A DNA stretch of 64,000 bases from Streptomyces sp. NRRL S-340 (lineage in GTDB: Bacteria > Actinomycetota > Actinomycetes > Streptomycetales > Streptomycetaceae). Shown here piece after piece: positions 9,170-17,030 of the stretch. Position 1 is the first letter of the stretch, and each line of letters opens with the position of its first letter. The stretch is from assembly GCF_000720185.1 (NCBI RefSeq), contig NZ_JOIY01000044.1:34408-98407 (forward strand), written 5' to 3'. The position numbers and the translations under genes were made by a program. The notes under the pieces are model-generated. The model saw only the letters and a program-made list of their open reading frames with translations. It searched no databases and was not told the DNA's origin.

Positions 9170-9904
9170 CTACAGGACCGGCCTTCTGCGCGGCGGGGCC
9201 GTCGGCCGGTCGTGCCCGGGCCGGCCGCCCGGGCTCTCGGCGATCGCCTCCGCCAGCGGCTTGCGTGCCAGGTCGGGCACCTCGCAGTCGGCCGCGGCGT
9301 AGCCGACGGGGAAGAGGATGTAGGGCCGTTCGTTGCCGGGCCGCTCGCAGATCTCGGTGAGGAAGCGCATCGGGTTGGGCGTGTGGGTCAGGGTGCTCAG
9401 CCCCATCGCGTGCAGGGCGGCGATGAACAGGCCGCACGCGATGCCCACGCTCTCGTTCACGTAGTAGTTCTTGCGCAGCGAGCCGTCCGGCAGCACCGTG
9501 CTCTTCTCGGCGAAGCAGACGACGATCCACGGCACGACGTCGAGGAAGGACTTGTCCGCGTCCGTCTCCAGACGCGCGAGCGCGGCGCGCCACTCGGGCG
9601 GGATCCGCCCGCCCTCGTAATTGACCTTCTCCTCCTCCTCGGCGGCGACCCTGATGCGGTGCTTGGTCCCGGCGTCACCGATCACGGCGAACTTCCACGG
9701 CTGGAAGTGGGCCCCGGAGGGCGCGGTGTTCGCGGCGGCGACGGCGAGGTCGACACACGCGCGGGGGACCGGCTCGTCACTGAAGAACCGCACGCTGCGC
9801 CGGCGGTCGAGGAAGGACACGAAGTCCTTCCCCCGCCGGACCATCTCGGCCTCGTCGTACCGGTCGGGCCGGTAAGGGACGAACGGGTGGGTGTGCTGCC
9901 TCAC
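9170..9904 (-). CDS. Nitroreductase family FMN-dependent oxidoreductase
   Basis: A 244-residue protein with the N-terminal FMN-binding signature of the nitroreductase fold (RRRSVRFFSDEPVPRACVDL), then NTAPSGAHFQPWKFAVIGD and NYYVNESVGIACGLFIAALHAMG. Spacing and motifs resemble the iodotyrosine deiodinase/BluB branch more than NfsB, so the substrate may be an aromatic or halogenated compound. I place the start at GTG 9904, preceded by GAGGAG 6 nt upstream. The open frame continues farther but overlaps the divergent Lrp gene. The divergent layout with that Lrp/AsnC regulator (136 bp between starts) suggests the regulator controls this gene. Confidence 0.88.
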   Translation of the reverse strand: MRQHTHPFVPYRPDRYDEAEMVRRGKDFVSFLDRRRSVRFFSDEPVPRACVDLAVAAANTAPSGAHFQPWKFAVIGDAGTKHRIRVAAEEEEKVNYEGGRIPPEWRAALARLETDADKSFLDVVPWIVVCFAEKSTVLPDGSLRKNYYVNESVGIACGLFIAALHAMGLSTLTHTPNPMRFLTEICERPGNERPYILFPVGYAAADCEVPDLARKPLAEAIAESPGGRPGHDRPTAPPRRRPVL

Positions 9905-10039
9905 GACTGCTCCTCGTGGACCGGGGCCCACAGCGTGGACCCCCGGCAGCCGAATGGGCAACAGACTCCGCATGCCGTTGCTAATCTGACAGCGAACGAG
10001 GCGGGAGCGTGCCTCACAGGCCGCAGATCGGCAGAAACG

Positions 10040-10543
10040 GTGGCACGGCAGGGACTCGACGCGCTGGACGGCCGGATGCTGCGCCTGCTGCGGGAGCGCC
10101 CGCGAGAGGGCCTGCTGGAGATCGCCCGCCGGCTCGGCGTCGCGCGCGGCACGCTGCAGGCCAGGCTCGACCGGCTGACCCGCTCCGGCGTGGTGACCGG
10201 CTACGGACCGGACGTGGACGTCGCCGCTCTGGGCCACGTGGTCCACGCGTTCACCACGTTCGAGGTGGACCAGTCCGCCCGCGAGGCCATCACCGCCCGC
10301 CTGCGGGCCGTGCCGCAGATCGTCGAGGCGCACATCGTGACGGGCCCCGGCGACATCTGGTGCCGCATCGTGGGCGTGAGCAACCAGCACGTGCAGCAGG
10401 TGATCGACCACGTCCTGGAGGTTCCGGGCGTCCGGCGCAGCACGACGGTCATCGCGCTGAGCGCGGTCATCCCTCACCGGGTGCAGCCCCTGGTCGACGA
10501 GGTGGCCGGTCTCTCCGGGGACCAGGACGCGCACCTGCGTTAG
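10040..10543 (+). CDS. Lrp/AsnC family transcriptional regulator
   Basis: A 167-residue protein. The helix-turn-helix occupies about residues 5-55 (LDALDGRMLRLLRERPREGL, LEIARRLGVARGTLQARLDR). A RAM/AsnC ligand domain follows with VEAHIVTGPGDIWCRIVG, matching the typical V.e.h.vtG..D..l.v pattern. The start is taken as GTG 10040, which places the helix-turn-helix at the expected distance from the N-terminus; the ribosome site is weak. The gene is divergent from the nitroreductase gene and probably regulates it, perhaps with an amino acid-like effector. Its TAG stop overlaps the first bases of a 164-bp hairpin repeat. Confidence 0.9.
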   Translation: MARQGLDALDGRMLRLLRERPREGLLEIARRLGVARGTLQARLDRLTRSGVVTGYGPDVDVAALGHVVHAFTTFEVDQSAREAITARLRAVPQIVEAHIVTGPGDIWCRIVGVSNQHVQQVIDHVLEVPGVRRSTTVIALSAVIPHRVQPLVDEVAGLSGDQDAHLR

Positions 10544-10705
10544 AGCTGCGGACAGAAGCGGGTTCCGGTCAGCGGGCGGTGTCCGGTGCGTGCGGTCGCC
10601 AGGCGCCGGAAAGTCCTTGTGGCGGAGCTGCCAGGGCCTTTTGGCAACGCGGCCAGGGCGCGTGCCGGGCGCCGCCCGCCGGGGCCCGCTCCTGTCCGCA
10701 GCTCT
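10542..10705. repeat. 164-bp hairpin repeat element, copy A
   Basis: This stretch is bounded by perfect 14-bp terminal inverted repeats (AGAGCTGCGGACAG at 10542-10555 and its complement at 10692-10705). Near-identical sequence occurs at 18942-19103 in the same orientation and at 23428-23570 inverted. The interior is itself an imperfect long palindrome (GCGGGCGGTGTCCGG-type arms). The copy starts inside the stop codon of the Lrp gene and ends 30 bp before the end of the convergent ketosynthase gene, so it could work as a two-way terminator. No transposase is inside. It is MITE-like or a REP-type element. Confidence 0.85.
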
Positions 10706-10735
10706 CAGTCCGGCGGTGCGCTCACCGCCTCGTCC

Positions 10736-11950
10736 TCACGTGGTGAGGACGAGAGTGACGTTGTGCCCGCCGAAGCCGAACGAGTTGGCCAGCGCGGCGG
10801 ACCACCGCCCGGTGCGCCGCTCGCCCCGCACCACGTCCAGTTCCACGCGCGGGTCGAGTTCGTCGAGGTTGCGCGTGGCCGGCACCGTGCCGTCCGCGAG
10901 CGCGAACAGCGCCGCCATGGCGCCGACCGTTCCGGAGGCGCCCACCATGTGACCGGTCATCGACTTCGTCGCCGTCACCGCGGCACGGGTTCCGATCACC
11001 CGGCCGATCGCCTCGGCCTCCGCCAGGTCACCGGACTCGGTGGAGGTGGCGTGGGCGTGCACGACCCCGATGTCCGCCGGGGCCAGCCCCGCGTCGCGCA
11101 GCGCGAGTTCCATGGCGAAGGCCTGGCCCTCGGCGTCGGAGGCCGTGATGTGGTGCGCGCTCGAAGTCACGGCGCTGCCGGCCAGCGTGCCGCGGGCACG
11201 TGCGCCACGGGCCCGGGCGAACTCGGCGCGTTCGAGCACCATCATCCCCGCGCCCTCACCCATGACGAACCCGGACCGCCCGACGTCGAACGGGCGGGAC
11301 ACGGCCTCCGGGTCCGCCGACCGCGTCGACAGGGCCTTCATCTGGGCGAACGCCGCGAGGGTGAAGGGGTGCAGGCACGCCTCCACCCCGCCCGCGACGA
11401 CCACGTCGGCCCGCCCGCCGCGGATCAGATCCTGTCCCAGGGCCAGTGCCTCCGCCCCGGACGCGCAGGCGCTCACCGGAGTCCTGGCGCCGCCCTTCGC
11501 GCCCAGGTCCATGCTCACCCAGGCGGCCGGCCCGTTGGGCATCAGCATCGGGACCGCGAACGGGGACATGCGGCGGATCCCGGCACGTTCGAAGACGTCG
11601 TCCTGCCCCAGTGTGGTGAGGACGCCGCCGGTGCCCGTGCCGATGACGACGGCGAATCGTTCCGGCTCGACCTGCGGAGTTCCGGCGTCCCGCCAGGCCT
11701 CGCGCGCGCTGAGGAGGGCGACCTGCTCGGCGCGGTCGAGCTTCCTGGCCTCGGTCCTCGGCAGCAGGGAGGCGGGATCCACCGTGAGCCCGGCCGCGAC
11801 GTGCACGGGGAGGTCCGCGGCCCACTCCTCCTCCAGGAGGCGCACCCCCGATCTGCCCTCCAGCAGCCCCGACCACGTCGACGGCGCGTCGGCCCCCAGG
11901 GGCGTCATCGCACCGACGCCCGTCACCAGCACCCGATGGTCACGCGTCAC
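10736..11950 (-). CDS. Stand-alone beta-ketoacyl-ACP synthase, KAS II (FabF) type
   Basis: A 404-residue thiolase-fold condensing enzyme. The catalytic triad is intact: active-site Cys in PVSACASGAEAL, first His in HAHATSTESGD (usually NAHGTST), and second His in TKSMTGHMVGASG. The C-terminal NSFGFGGHN motif is present. It would extend an acyl-ACP with malonyl-ACP. I start it at GTG 11950, which has GGAGGAG 6 nt upstream; an ATG five codons earlier lies inside that ribosome site. No chain-length factor, ACP or ketoreductase neighbours it, so it is not part of a type II PKS operon here. It may be a FabF paralogue used in fatty acid or polyketide priming. Confidence 0.9.
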   Translation of the reverse strand: MTRDHRVLVTGVGAMTPLGADAPSTWSGLLEGRSGVRLLEEEWAADLPVHVAAGLTVDPASLLPRTEARKLDRAEQVALLSAREAWRDAGTPQVEPERFAVVIGTGTGGVLTTLGQDDVFERAGIRRMSPFAVPMLMPNGPAAWVSMDLGAKGGARTPVSACASGAEALALGQDLIRGGRADVVVAGGVEACLHPFTLAAFAQMKALSTRSADPEAVSRPFDVGRSGFVMGEGAGMMVLERAEFARARGARARGTLAGSAVTSSAHHITASDAEGQAFAMELALRDAGLAPADIGVVHAHATSTESGDLAEAEAIGRVIGTRAAVTATKSMTGHMVGASGTVGAMAALFALADGTVPATRNLDELDPRVELDVVRGERRTGRWSAALANSFGFGGHNVTLVLTT

Positions 11951-12472
11951 GCCAGTCTCCTCCAACTGTGCGGATCCTACAGAGCACCTGACGTGCCCTC
12001 GGGGTGATCATTCCAGCCTGCGGACGACGAGTCAGGAGAGGAGGTGACCGAACCAACGGCGAGAGATTGTCTCCTTCCTACAAACCATGGGGGGCGTGGC
12101 AGTGTCGCCCGGCGAGCGGCCCCGGCCCCGGCCGGCCCCAGGTCCCGCCCGGCCCCGGGGGCTGGGCGTGGGTGTGCCCGCCGCGCCTGGGACACTGGTC
12201 AAGATCCACCGGGTCACGGGTCTGTCCCAGCGGGTGGTGCTCTCCGGCGGGCGCGAAAGGGGCGCTTGCGGTGGCGGCGTGCGTCGTGCGCCGACGCGTG
12301 TCACAGGGATGTATCAGCGGGCGCTGACGGGGAACGGCTCACCGTGACCGACCAGTCCTGTTGGTCAGAATCGCTCGCCGGTACCGAGACTCCCGCCGAC
12401 GCCCGCCGGCTCGCACGGAGGGTACGGACTCGTACCGAACGGCCGGTCCCCACAACCGAACTGAGGAAAACG
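11951..12472. other. 522-bp intergenic region, no gene recognised
   Basis: This lies between the divergent ketosynthase and lipoprotein genes. A GAGAGGAGGTG ribosome-site-like string precedes a GTG at 12044 that opens the frame running into the lipoprotein, but that N-terminal extension is Arg/Pro-rich, resembles nothing known and would bury the lipoprotein signal. A short inverted repeat (GAGA-TTG-TCTC) lies near 12064. No other conserved element was seen. Confidence 0.5.
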
Positions 12473-13183
12473 ATGCGCGTTCACAAGCTCACCTTCGCCG
12501 CCCTGGCCGTCGCCGCGAGCCTCTCGCTCACCGCCTGCCAGAACGACGACGGCGGCACGACGGGACAGAGCGACCCGTCGGCCGCGTCCACCGCGTCCTC
12601 CTCGGACGGCGGGACGGGAGCGGGCGGCAACTCCGGTCAGGGCGGCGGGGCGCAGGACTCCGAGGGTGCCGGCTCGGCCGGGAGCGGCACGGCGGGCAAG
12701 AACTCCTCCGGGCAGGGCGCCGCCGCGGGCACCGGATCCGACGCGGCGGGCACGACCGGCAGGACCGCCAGGTGCCGTACCGACGAGCTGGAGATCACGG
12801 CGGCGGACAACACCATCGACGGCGACCCCGCCCGGACCGTCGCCGTGACGATGAAGAACCGCGGCGGCCGGGCCTGCACGATCTCGGGGTACGCGGGCGT
12901 CGACCTGAAGCTCAAGGAGGGCTCGCTGTCCGCGAAGCGCACGGGTGAGAAGGCCACCTCCACGGTCCTCAAGAACGGGCAGTCGATCGCCTTCGGCATC
13001 CACTACCCGGCCAACGACACGGGCGGCTCCGGCGTCCGCGTCACGGGGCTGCTGGTGACGCCGCCGAACGAGACCAAGACGGTCACCCTCGCGTGGCCGG
13101 GCGCTGCCACACTGCCCGTCACGGACAGCACCACCTCCCAGGTGACGGTCGGCCCGGTGGGCAGCGCCGGCCAGGGCGGCTGA
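12473..13183 (+). CDS. Lipoprotein with DUF4232 domain
   Basis: A 236-residue exported lipoprotein. The N-terminus has basic residues, a hydrophobic core and the lipobox LTAC with the acylated Cys at residue 22. A Ser/Gly/Ala-rich linker of about 75 residues follows. The C-terminal half is a DUF4232 domain with the paired cysteines RCRTDELEIT and RACTISGYAGVDLKL, a beta-sandwich frequent in Streptomyces lipoproteins. The start ATG 12473 has GAGGAAAA upstream. The function of DUF4232 is unknown; the protein should sit on the outer face of the membrane. It is monocistronic, with a 114-bp gap to the VOC gene. Confidence 0.9.
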   Translation: MRVHKLTFAALAVAASLSLTACQNDDGGTTGQSDPSAASTASSSDGGTGAGGNSGQGGGAQDSEGAGSAGSGTAGKNSSGQGAAAGTGSDAAGTTGRTARCRTDELEITAADNTIDGDPARTVAVTMKNRGGRACTISGYAGVDLKLKEGSLSAKRTGEKATSTVLKNGQSIAFGIHYPANDTGGSGVRVTGLLVTPPNETKTVTLAWPGAATLPVTDSTTSQVTVGPVGSAGQGG

Positions 13184-13297
13184 CCGCACACCCGGACCGC
13201 ACACCCAGGCAGCCGCACGCCCGGCCCGCGGCGGAACTCGCCGCACCCCGCGCGTTCGACGCCGCCGCCCTGCCGCACCCCCTGAGAGGATCGGGAC

Positions 13298-13687
13298 ATG
13301 GCTGACTCATCTGTGCGGATCAATGCCCTCATCGTCGACGCCGCGGACCCGGAGCGGCTCGCCCGGTTCTGGTCCGAACTGCTCGGCAGGCCGATCGTGG
13401 GCCGTACGGGACCGTACGTATGGCTGCGGCGGGAGAACGACCTGGGCCTGGGCTTCCAGCGGAACGCCGGGCCCAGGAGGGGCAAGAACCGCCTGCACTT
13501 CGACGTCAGTTCGGCCGACCCCGCCGCCGAGCAGCAGCGGGTCGAGGCGCTGGGCGGGCGCAGGCTGGAGGAGTACGCCGACGGCGGGTTCCTGGTGATG
13601 GCGGACCCCGAGGGCAATGAGTTCTGCATCATCCCCGAGGGACCCTTCGAACTCGACGACGAGGGGCGCGCGGACTATCTCGGCTGA
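13298..13687 (+). CDS. VOC superfamily (glyoxalase-like) protein
   Basis: A 129-residue protein with the paired beta-alpha-beta-beta-beta units of the vicinal oxygen chelate fold. It opens with INALIVDAADPERLARFWSELLGR; the second half has NRLHFDVSSADPAAEQQRVEALG and ends in the motif FLVMADPEGNEFCII, as in Glyoxalase_6-type proteins. Metal ligands are plausibly His in LHFDV and Glu in GNEFC. The substrate is unknown; members include dioxygenases, lyases and antibiotic-binding proteins. It converges with the DeoR gene, with 47 bp between the ends. Confidence 0.88.
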   Translation: MADSSVRINALIVDAADPERLARFWSELLGRPIVGRTGPYVWLRRENDLGLGFQRNAGPRRGKNRLHFDVSSADPAAEQQRVEALGGRRLEEYADGGFLVMADPEGNEFCIIPEGPFELDDEGRADYLG

Positions 13688-13734
13688 CCGGCACTCGCGC
13701 AGGGGGCCGCGGGCGGGGCGTCCGCAGCCGAGTG

Positions 13735-14493
13735 TCAGACGGCCGCCAGGATCTCCACACCGAGCGCCCCGAGCTGTTCGACGACGGTGTCGCGGGGATC
13801 GGCGTCGGTGATCAGGCCGCTGATCCTCTCCCAGGGCAGGACGCGGAACGGTGAGGCCGTGCCGATCTTCTCCGAGGAGGCGAGGACGTAGGTTTCCGCG
13901 GCCCGTGCCGACAGGGCGCGCTTCATCGCCGCCTCGTCGGCGTCTCCCGTGGTCAGCCCGGCCTCGGGGTGCACCCCGGTGACACCGAGCAGGAAGACGT
14001 CCGCGGAGACGTTCTGCGCGGCCTCGACCGCGGCGGCACCGCACGTGACCGCCGAGTGCTTGAAGAGGCGCCCCCCGAGCAGGAACAGCTCCGCCCGGGG
14101 ATGGTCGAGCAGCGCCGCGGCGATGGTCGGGCTGTGGGTGATCACGGTGCAGGAGAGGTCCCTGGGCAGCGCGCGGGCGACGGCGAGGGCGGTGGTGCCG
14201 CCGTCGAGGATCAGCGTGCCGCCCGGCCGCACCAGCCCGACGGCCGTCGCGGCCACCTTCCGCTTGCCGTCCGGGGCCACCGCCTGCCGGGCGCCGTAGT
14301 CCGCCACTGCCGGGGAGACGGGCAGCGCTCCGCCGTAGACCCGCTGGCACAGCCCCTCGGCGGCGAGATCGCGCAGGTCGCGCCGCACGCTGTCCTCCGA
14401 GATGCCCAGCTCCGCGGCGACTTCCTTGGCCACGATCTTTCCCTTGCGGGCGAGCAGACCGAGCAGGTGCTCACGCCGTTCAGCAGCCAGCAT
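13735..14493 (-). CDS. DeoR family transcriptional regulator
   Basis: A 252-residue protein with the DeoR N-terminal winged helix (RREHLLGLLARKGKIVAKEV, AELGISEDSVRRDLRDL) at residues 5-57 and a sugar-phosphate-sensing DeoRC domain, including LILDGGTTALAVARAL and VFLLGVTGV. ATG 14493 is preceded by GAGGGGA. It is divergent from a Nudix hydrolase gene, and the shared promoter region carries adjacent 10-bp direct repeats, the usual DeoR operator layout. It probably represses itself and the Nudix gene in response to a phosphorylated sugar or nucleoside. Confidence 0.92.
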   Translation of the reverse strand: MLAAERREHLLGLLARKGKIVAKEVAAELGISEDSVRRDLRDLAAEGLCQRVYGGALPVSPAVADYGARQAVAPDGKRKVAATAVGLVRPGGTLILDGGTTALAVARALPRDLSCTVITHSPTIAAALLDHPRAELFLLGGRLFKHSAVTCGAAAVEAAQNVSADVFLLGVTGVHPEAGLTTGDADEAAMKRALSARAAETYVLASSEKIGTASPFRVLPWERISGLITDADPRDTVVEQLGALGVEILAAV

Positions 14494-14539
14494 TCACGTT
14501 TCCCCTCATCCAGACCCCCGGCGTTGATGCTCGTGCCTG

Positions 14540-14559
14540 TTCTTGCACGTTTCTGCATG
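14540..14559. promoter_or_regulatory. Candidate DeoR direct-repeat operator
   Basis: Two adjacent decamers, TTCTTGCACG and TTTCTGCATG (7 of 10 identical), lie 47 bp before the DeoR start and 55 bp before the Nudix start used here. They are AT-richer than their surroundings. DeoR-family proteins often bind tandem direct repeats. Assignment is by position only. Confidence 0.45.
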
Positions 14560-14614
14560 TATCTTAGCGCCTGTGACCGACCATCCCCAGCTCGTCGTCC
14601 CCGAGGAGACCCCT

Positions 14615-15355
14615 GTGACAGGCCGGCCGGGCATCGACATCCCCGACCACCGCGGGCGCACCGGCCTCGACCGGGCCGGCCGCGGCCTCGACCGCAACCC
14701 CGGTGTCCGGGTACGCGACGTCGAACTCACCTCCCAGGGCTGGCACGTCCTGCGCCGCACCACCTTCGACTACCGCCGCCGCGACGGACGGTGGGAGACC
14801 CAGCAGCGCGAGACCTACGACCGCGGCAACGGCGCCGTCGTCCTGCCCTACGACACCGACCGCGGACGCGTCCTGCTCACCCGCCAGTTCCGCTACCCGG
14901 CCTACGTCAACGGCCACCCCGACGGCATGCTCGTCGAGGCCGCGGCCGGGCTGCTCGACGCGGACGACGCGTACACCGCGGTCCGCCGCGAGAGCGCCGA
15001 GGAACTCGGCGTGACCCTCGGCCCCCTCGCCCACGTCCTCGACGCGTACATGAGCCCCGGCTCCGTCACCGAGCGCCTCCACTTCTTCGCCGCGCCCTAC
15101 ACCCCGGCCGACCGGACCGGCACCGGCGGCGGACTGGAGGAGGACGGCGAGGACATCGAGGTCCTCGAACTCCCTTTCCGGCAAGCCCTGGACATGACCC
15201 GCGACGGCCGCATCGCGGACGGCAAGACCATCCTGCTCCTCCAGTGGGCGGCCCTGCACGGACCGTTCGCCCCGCGGCGCGACGGGCAGGAGCCGCTCAC
15301 CCGGGGCGAAGTTCAGCTGGACGGGGCCGGGGCGTGCCCGAACGCGCCCGCGTGA
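14615..15355 (+). CDS. Nudix hydrolase (ADP-ribose / GDP-mannose pyrophosphatase type)
   Basis: The predicted protein has 246 residues. The Nudix box is G-x5-D-x7-RESAEELG, with the REx2EE metal site intact and the usual first Glu replaced by Asp. It is flanked by ETYDRGNGAVVLPYDTDRGR and the RQFRYP motif typical of ADP-sugar and GDP-mannose pyrophosphatases (NudF/NudK-like). These enzymes hydrolyse nucleoside diphosphate sugars to NMP and sugar phosphate. I chose GTG 14615 because GAGGAG lies 6 nt before it; GTG 14573 and an upstream ATG in the same frame are alternatives. Its 3' end overlaps the convergent NmrA-like gene by 43 bp. Confidence 0.9.
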   Translation: MTGRPGIDIPDHRGRTGLDRAGRGLDRNPGVRVRDVELTSQGWHVLRRTTFDYRRRDGRWETQQRETYDRGNGAVVLPYDTDRGRVLLTRQFRYPAYVNGHPDGMLVEAAAGLLDADDAYTAVRRESAEELGVTLGPLAHVLDAYMSPGSVTERLHFFAAPYTPADRTGTGGGLEEDGEDIEVLELPFRQALDMTRDGRIADGKTILLLQWAALHGPFAPRRDGQEPLTRGEVQLDGAGACPNAPA

Positions 15356-16245
15356 TCGGCGACCCACCGGGAGAACGTCCTCGGCGGCACCCCGAGGACG
15401 TCGGACACGGCCGAGGTGACGTGGGCGGGCCTCCCGAGCGTCGCACACCAGGCGGCGAGCAGCATGTCGACGACCGGGCGCGGCGCCTTCCCCTCCGTCC
15501 GGGCGCGGAACTCCTCCGGTGACAGCTCGCTGAACCTGACCGGGCGTCCCAGGACCTTCCCGATGATCTCCACCTGCTCCGCCTGGCTCAGCGACTCGGG
15601 GCCGGTGAGGACGTAGTCACCCCCGGCGTGCCCGTCCTGGTACAGCGTCCGCGCCACGACGGCCGCGACGTCCCGGTCGTCGACGGGTGCGGTCTCGGCG
15701 GCGCCGTAGGGCCACCGGACGACGTCGCCGGTGCGGACGGCGGGACCCCACCAGGCCGACGAGTTGGACGCGAACATCCCCGGCCGGATGACCGTCGACT
15801 CGACTCCGGCGGCCGCGATGAGCCGCTCGATCCCGGCATGGAGCTCCGCCATGGGGTTCGGCTGCTGGAAGAACGGGTGCGGTGTCCGGTGCGGCGAGGA
15901 GAGGAAGACGACGCGCCGCGTGTGGGCCGCCAGCCGCTCGACCACCGCCTCCGCGGTCGCCGGCGGCGCGGTCCACAGGAGGAAGACGGCGCCGGCGCCC
16001 CGCAGCGCCCCGTCGAGAGACGCGGGCACGGTGAGGTCACCGGTGACGGCTTCGACGCCGGGCGGCAGCGTCGCCGCCGCCTCGGGGCGCCGCGTGAGGG
16101 CGCGGACCGGCACGCCCGCGCCGAGGAGCTGGTCGATGACGGCGCGTCCGATCCGGCCGGTGGCCCCGGTGACGAGCACCGGTGGCCCGGGGGTTCGGGT
16201 CGGCGGGGAGGAGGGGTCCGCTGCGGGAAGGTCTGTCCGAGTCAC
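15313..16245 (-). CDS. NmrA-like NAD(P)-binding protein (atypical SDR)
   Basis: A 310-residue protein with the Rossmann motif VLVTGATGRIGRAVIDQLL near residue 23, VRALTRRPE as cofactor-selectivity segment (an Arg after the second strand suggests NADP), and VVFLSSPH. The proline-rich N-terminal tail may be overextended, although ATG 16245 is the first good start. Relatives act as NAD(P)H:quinone reductases (QorB) or redox-sensing regulators. It is divergent from a TetR gene with 62 bp between starts, an arrangement usual for a TetR that represses its neighbour. It overlaps the Nudix gene tail-to-tail by 43 bp. Confidence 0.88.
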   Translation of the reverse strand: MTRTDLPAADPSSPPTRTPGPPVLVTGATGRIGRAVIDQLLGAGVPVRALTRRPEAAATLPPGVEAVTGDLTVPASLDGALRGAGAVFLLWTAPPATAEAVVERLAAHTRRVVFLSSPHRTPHPFFQQPNPMAELHAGIERLIAAAGVESTVIRPGMFASNSSAWWGPAVRTGDVVRWPYGAAETAPVDDRDVAAVVARTLYQDGHAGGDYVLTGPESLSQAEQVEIIGKVLGRPVRFSELSPEEFRARTEGKAPRPVVDMLLAAWCATLGRPAHVTSAVSDVLGVPPRTFSRWVADHAGAFGHAPAPSS

Positions 16246-16261
16246 CAGCGCATCAAAGCGT

Positions 16262-16301
16262 TACCGAGTTAAAAAAGCAACCCGGTTAAGAATGTTATGC
16301 T
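16262..16301. promoter_or_regulatory. TetR operator region and leaderless promoter
   Basis: Between the divergent NmrA and TetR genes an imperfect dyad (TTACCGAGTT ... AACCCGGTTAA, 16261-16288) surrounds an A-run, the only AT-rich spot here. The -10-like hexamer TATGCT at 16296-16301 ends 6 nt before the GTG start of the TetR gene, so its mRNA is probably leaderless. Autoregulation by the TetR protein is inferred. Confidence 0.55.
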
Positions 16302-16307
16302 GAGCGG

Positions 16308-16910
16308 GTGATCGAGCCGACGGGGCTGCGCGCCCGCAAGAAGGCGCGGACCCGTGACGCCATCGCCGAGGCGGCGGTCTCCCTGTTCCTGGCGCGCGGA
16401 TTCGACCAGGTCTCGGTCAGCGACGTCGCCGCGGCGGCCGAGGTCTCCAAGCCCACCCTCTTCCGGTACTTCCCCACCAAAGAGGACCTGGTGCTGCACC
16501 GGTTCGCGGACCACCAGGGCGAGGCCGCGCGCGTCGTGCGTGAGCGCCGCCTGGGCGAATCCCCGATGGCGGCGCTGCACCGGCACTTCCGGGCCGGCCT
16601 CGACCGGTACGAGCCCGTCACCGGCCTGTGCGACCATCCCGCGGTGGTGGACTTCCACCGTCTGGTGTTCACCACGCCGAGCCTGGCGGGGCGGCTCACG
16701 CAGTACCTGCTCGAGGACGAGCAGGCGCTGGCGGAGGCCCTCGATCCGGGCCCGGACGTCCAGGCACGGCTGAGAGCGGCCCAGGCGCTCGCGGTCCAGC
16801 GGGTGCTCGCCCGCACCAACTGGCAGAAGATCGCCGACGGCCGGACCGCCCGCGACGTGCACCCCGAGGCCGTCACCGACGCCGATCAGGCCTTCGCCCG
16901 GCTGCGGTGA
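16308..16910 (+). CDS. TetR family regulator
   Basis: A 200-residue protein with the TetR helix-turn-helix at residues 12-60 (KKARTRDAIAEAAVSLFLAR, VSKPTLFRYFPTKEDLV). The C-terminal region, with HFRAGLDRYEPVTGLCDHPA, is of the TetR_C type found next to NmrA-like oxidoreductases. The start is GTG 16308, just 6 nt after a TATGCT -10-like box, which suggests leaderless translation. The likely target is the divergent NmrA-like gene. No operon partner follows; 120 bp separate it from the next gene, which is on the other strand. Confidence 0.93.
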   Translation: MIEPTGLRARKKARTRDAIAEAAVSLFLARGFDQVSVSDVAAAAEVSKPTLFRYFPTKEDLVLHRFADHQGEAARVVRERRLGESPMAALHRHFRAGLDRYEPVTGLCDHPAVVDFHRLVFTTPSLAGRLTQYLLEDEQALAEALDPGPDVQARLRAAQALAVQRVLARTNWQKIADGRTARDVHPEAVTDADQAFARLR

Positions 16911-17030
16911 CGGGCCGGCTCCGGGCCCCTTCTGCGTCGAGCGGACCGAAAGGCCTCGTCCACCCGGCCGCTGCGGACGATCCCGCGCGGCGGGGTGTCC
17001 ACCGGCCTCCCGGCGAGGGGCCGCGCCGCG

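Noticed and set aside
9905..10534. Longer nitroreductase with N-terminal extension
   Set aside because: The extension is antisense to the Lrp gene; GTG 9904 has a good ribosome site and gives the usual family length.
10586..10952. Small frames in the hairpin repeats starting MRAVARRRKV / MRAIARRRKV
   Set aside because: They occur in all three repeat copies because the DNA repeats, overlap hairpin arms, and show no gene context.
1..11950. One biosynthetic gene cluster joining the PKS, giant protein and stand-alone ketosynthase
   Set aside because: Unrelated regulator pairs and strand changes lie between them; no tailoring genes are present.
12044..12472. Translation of the lipoprotein from GTG 12044
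   Set aside because: It would put the signal peptide and lipobox 143 residues inside the protein; ATG 12473 is correct for export.
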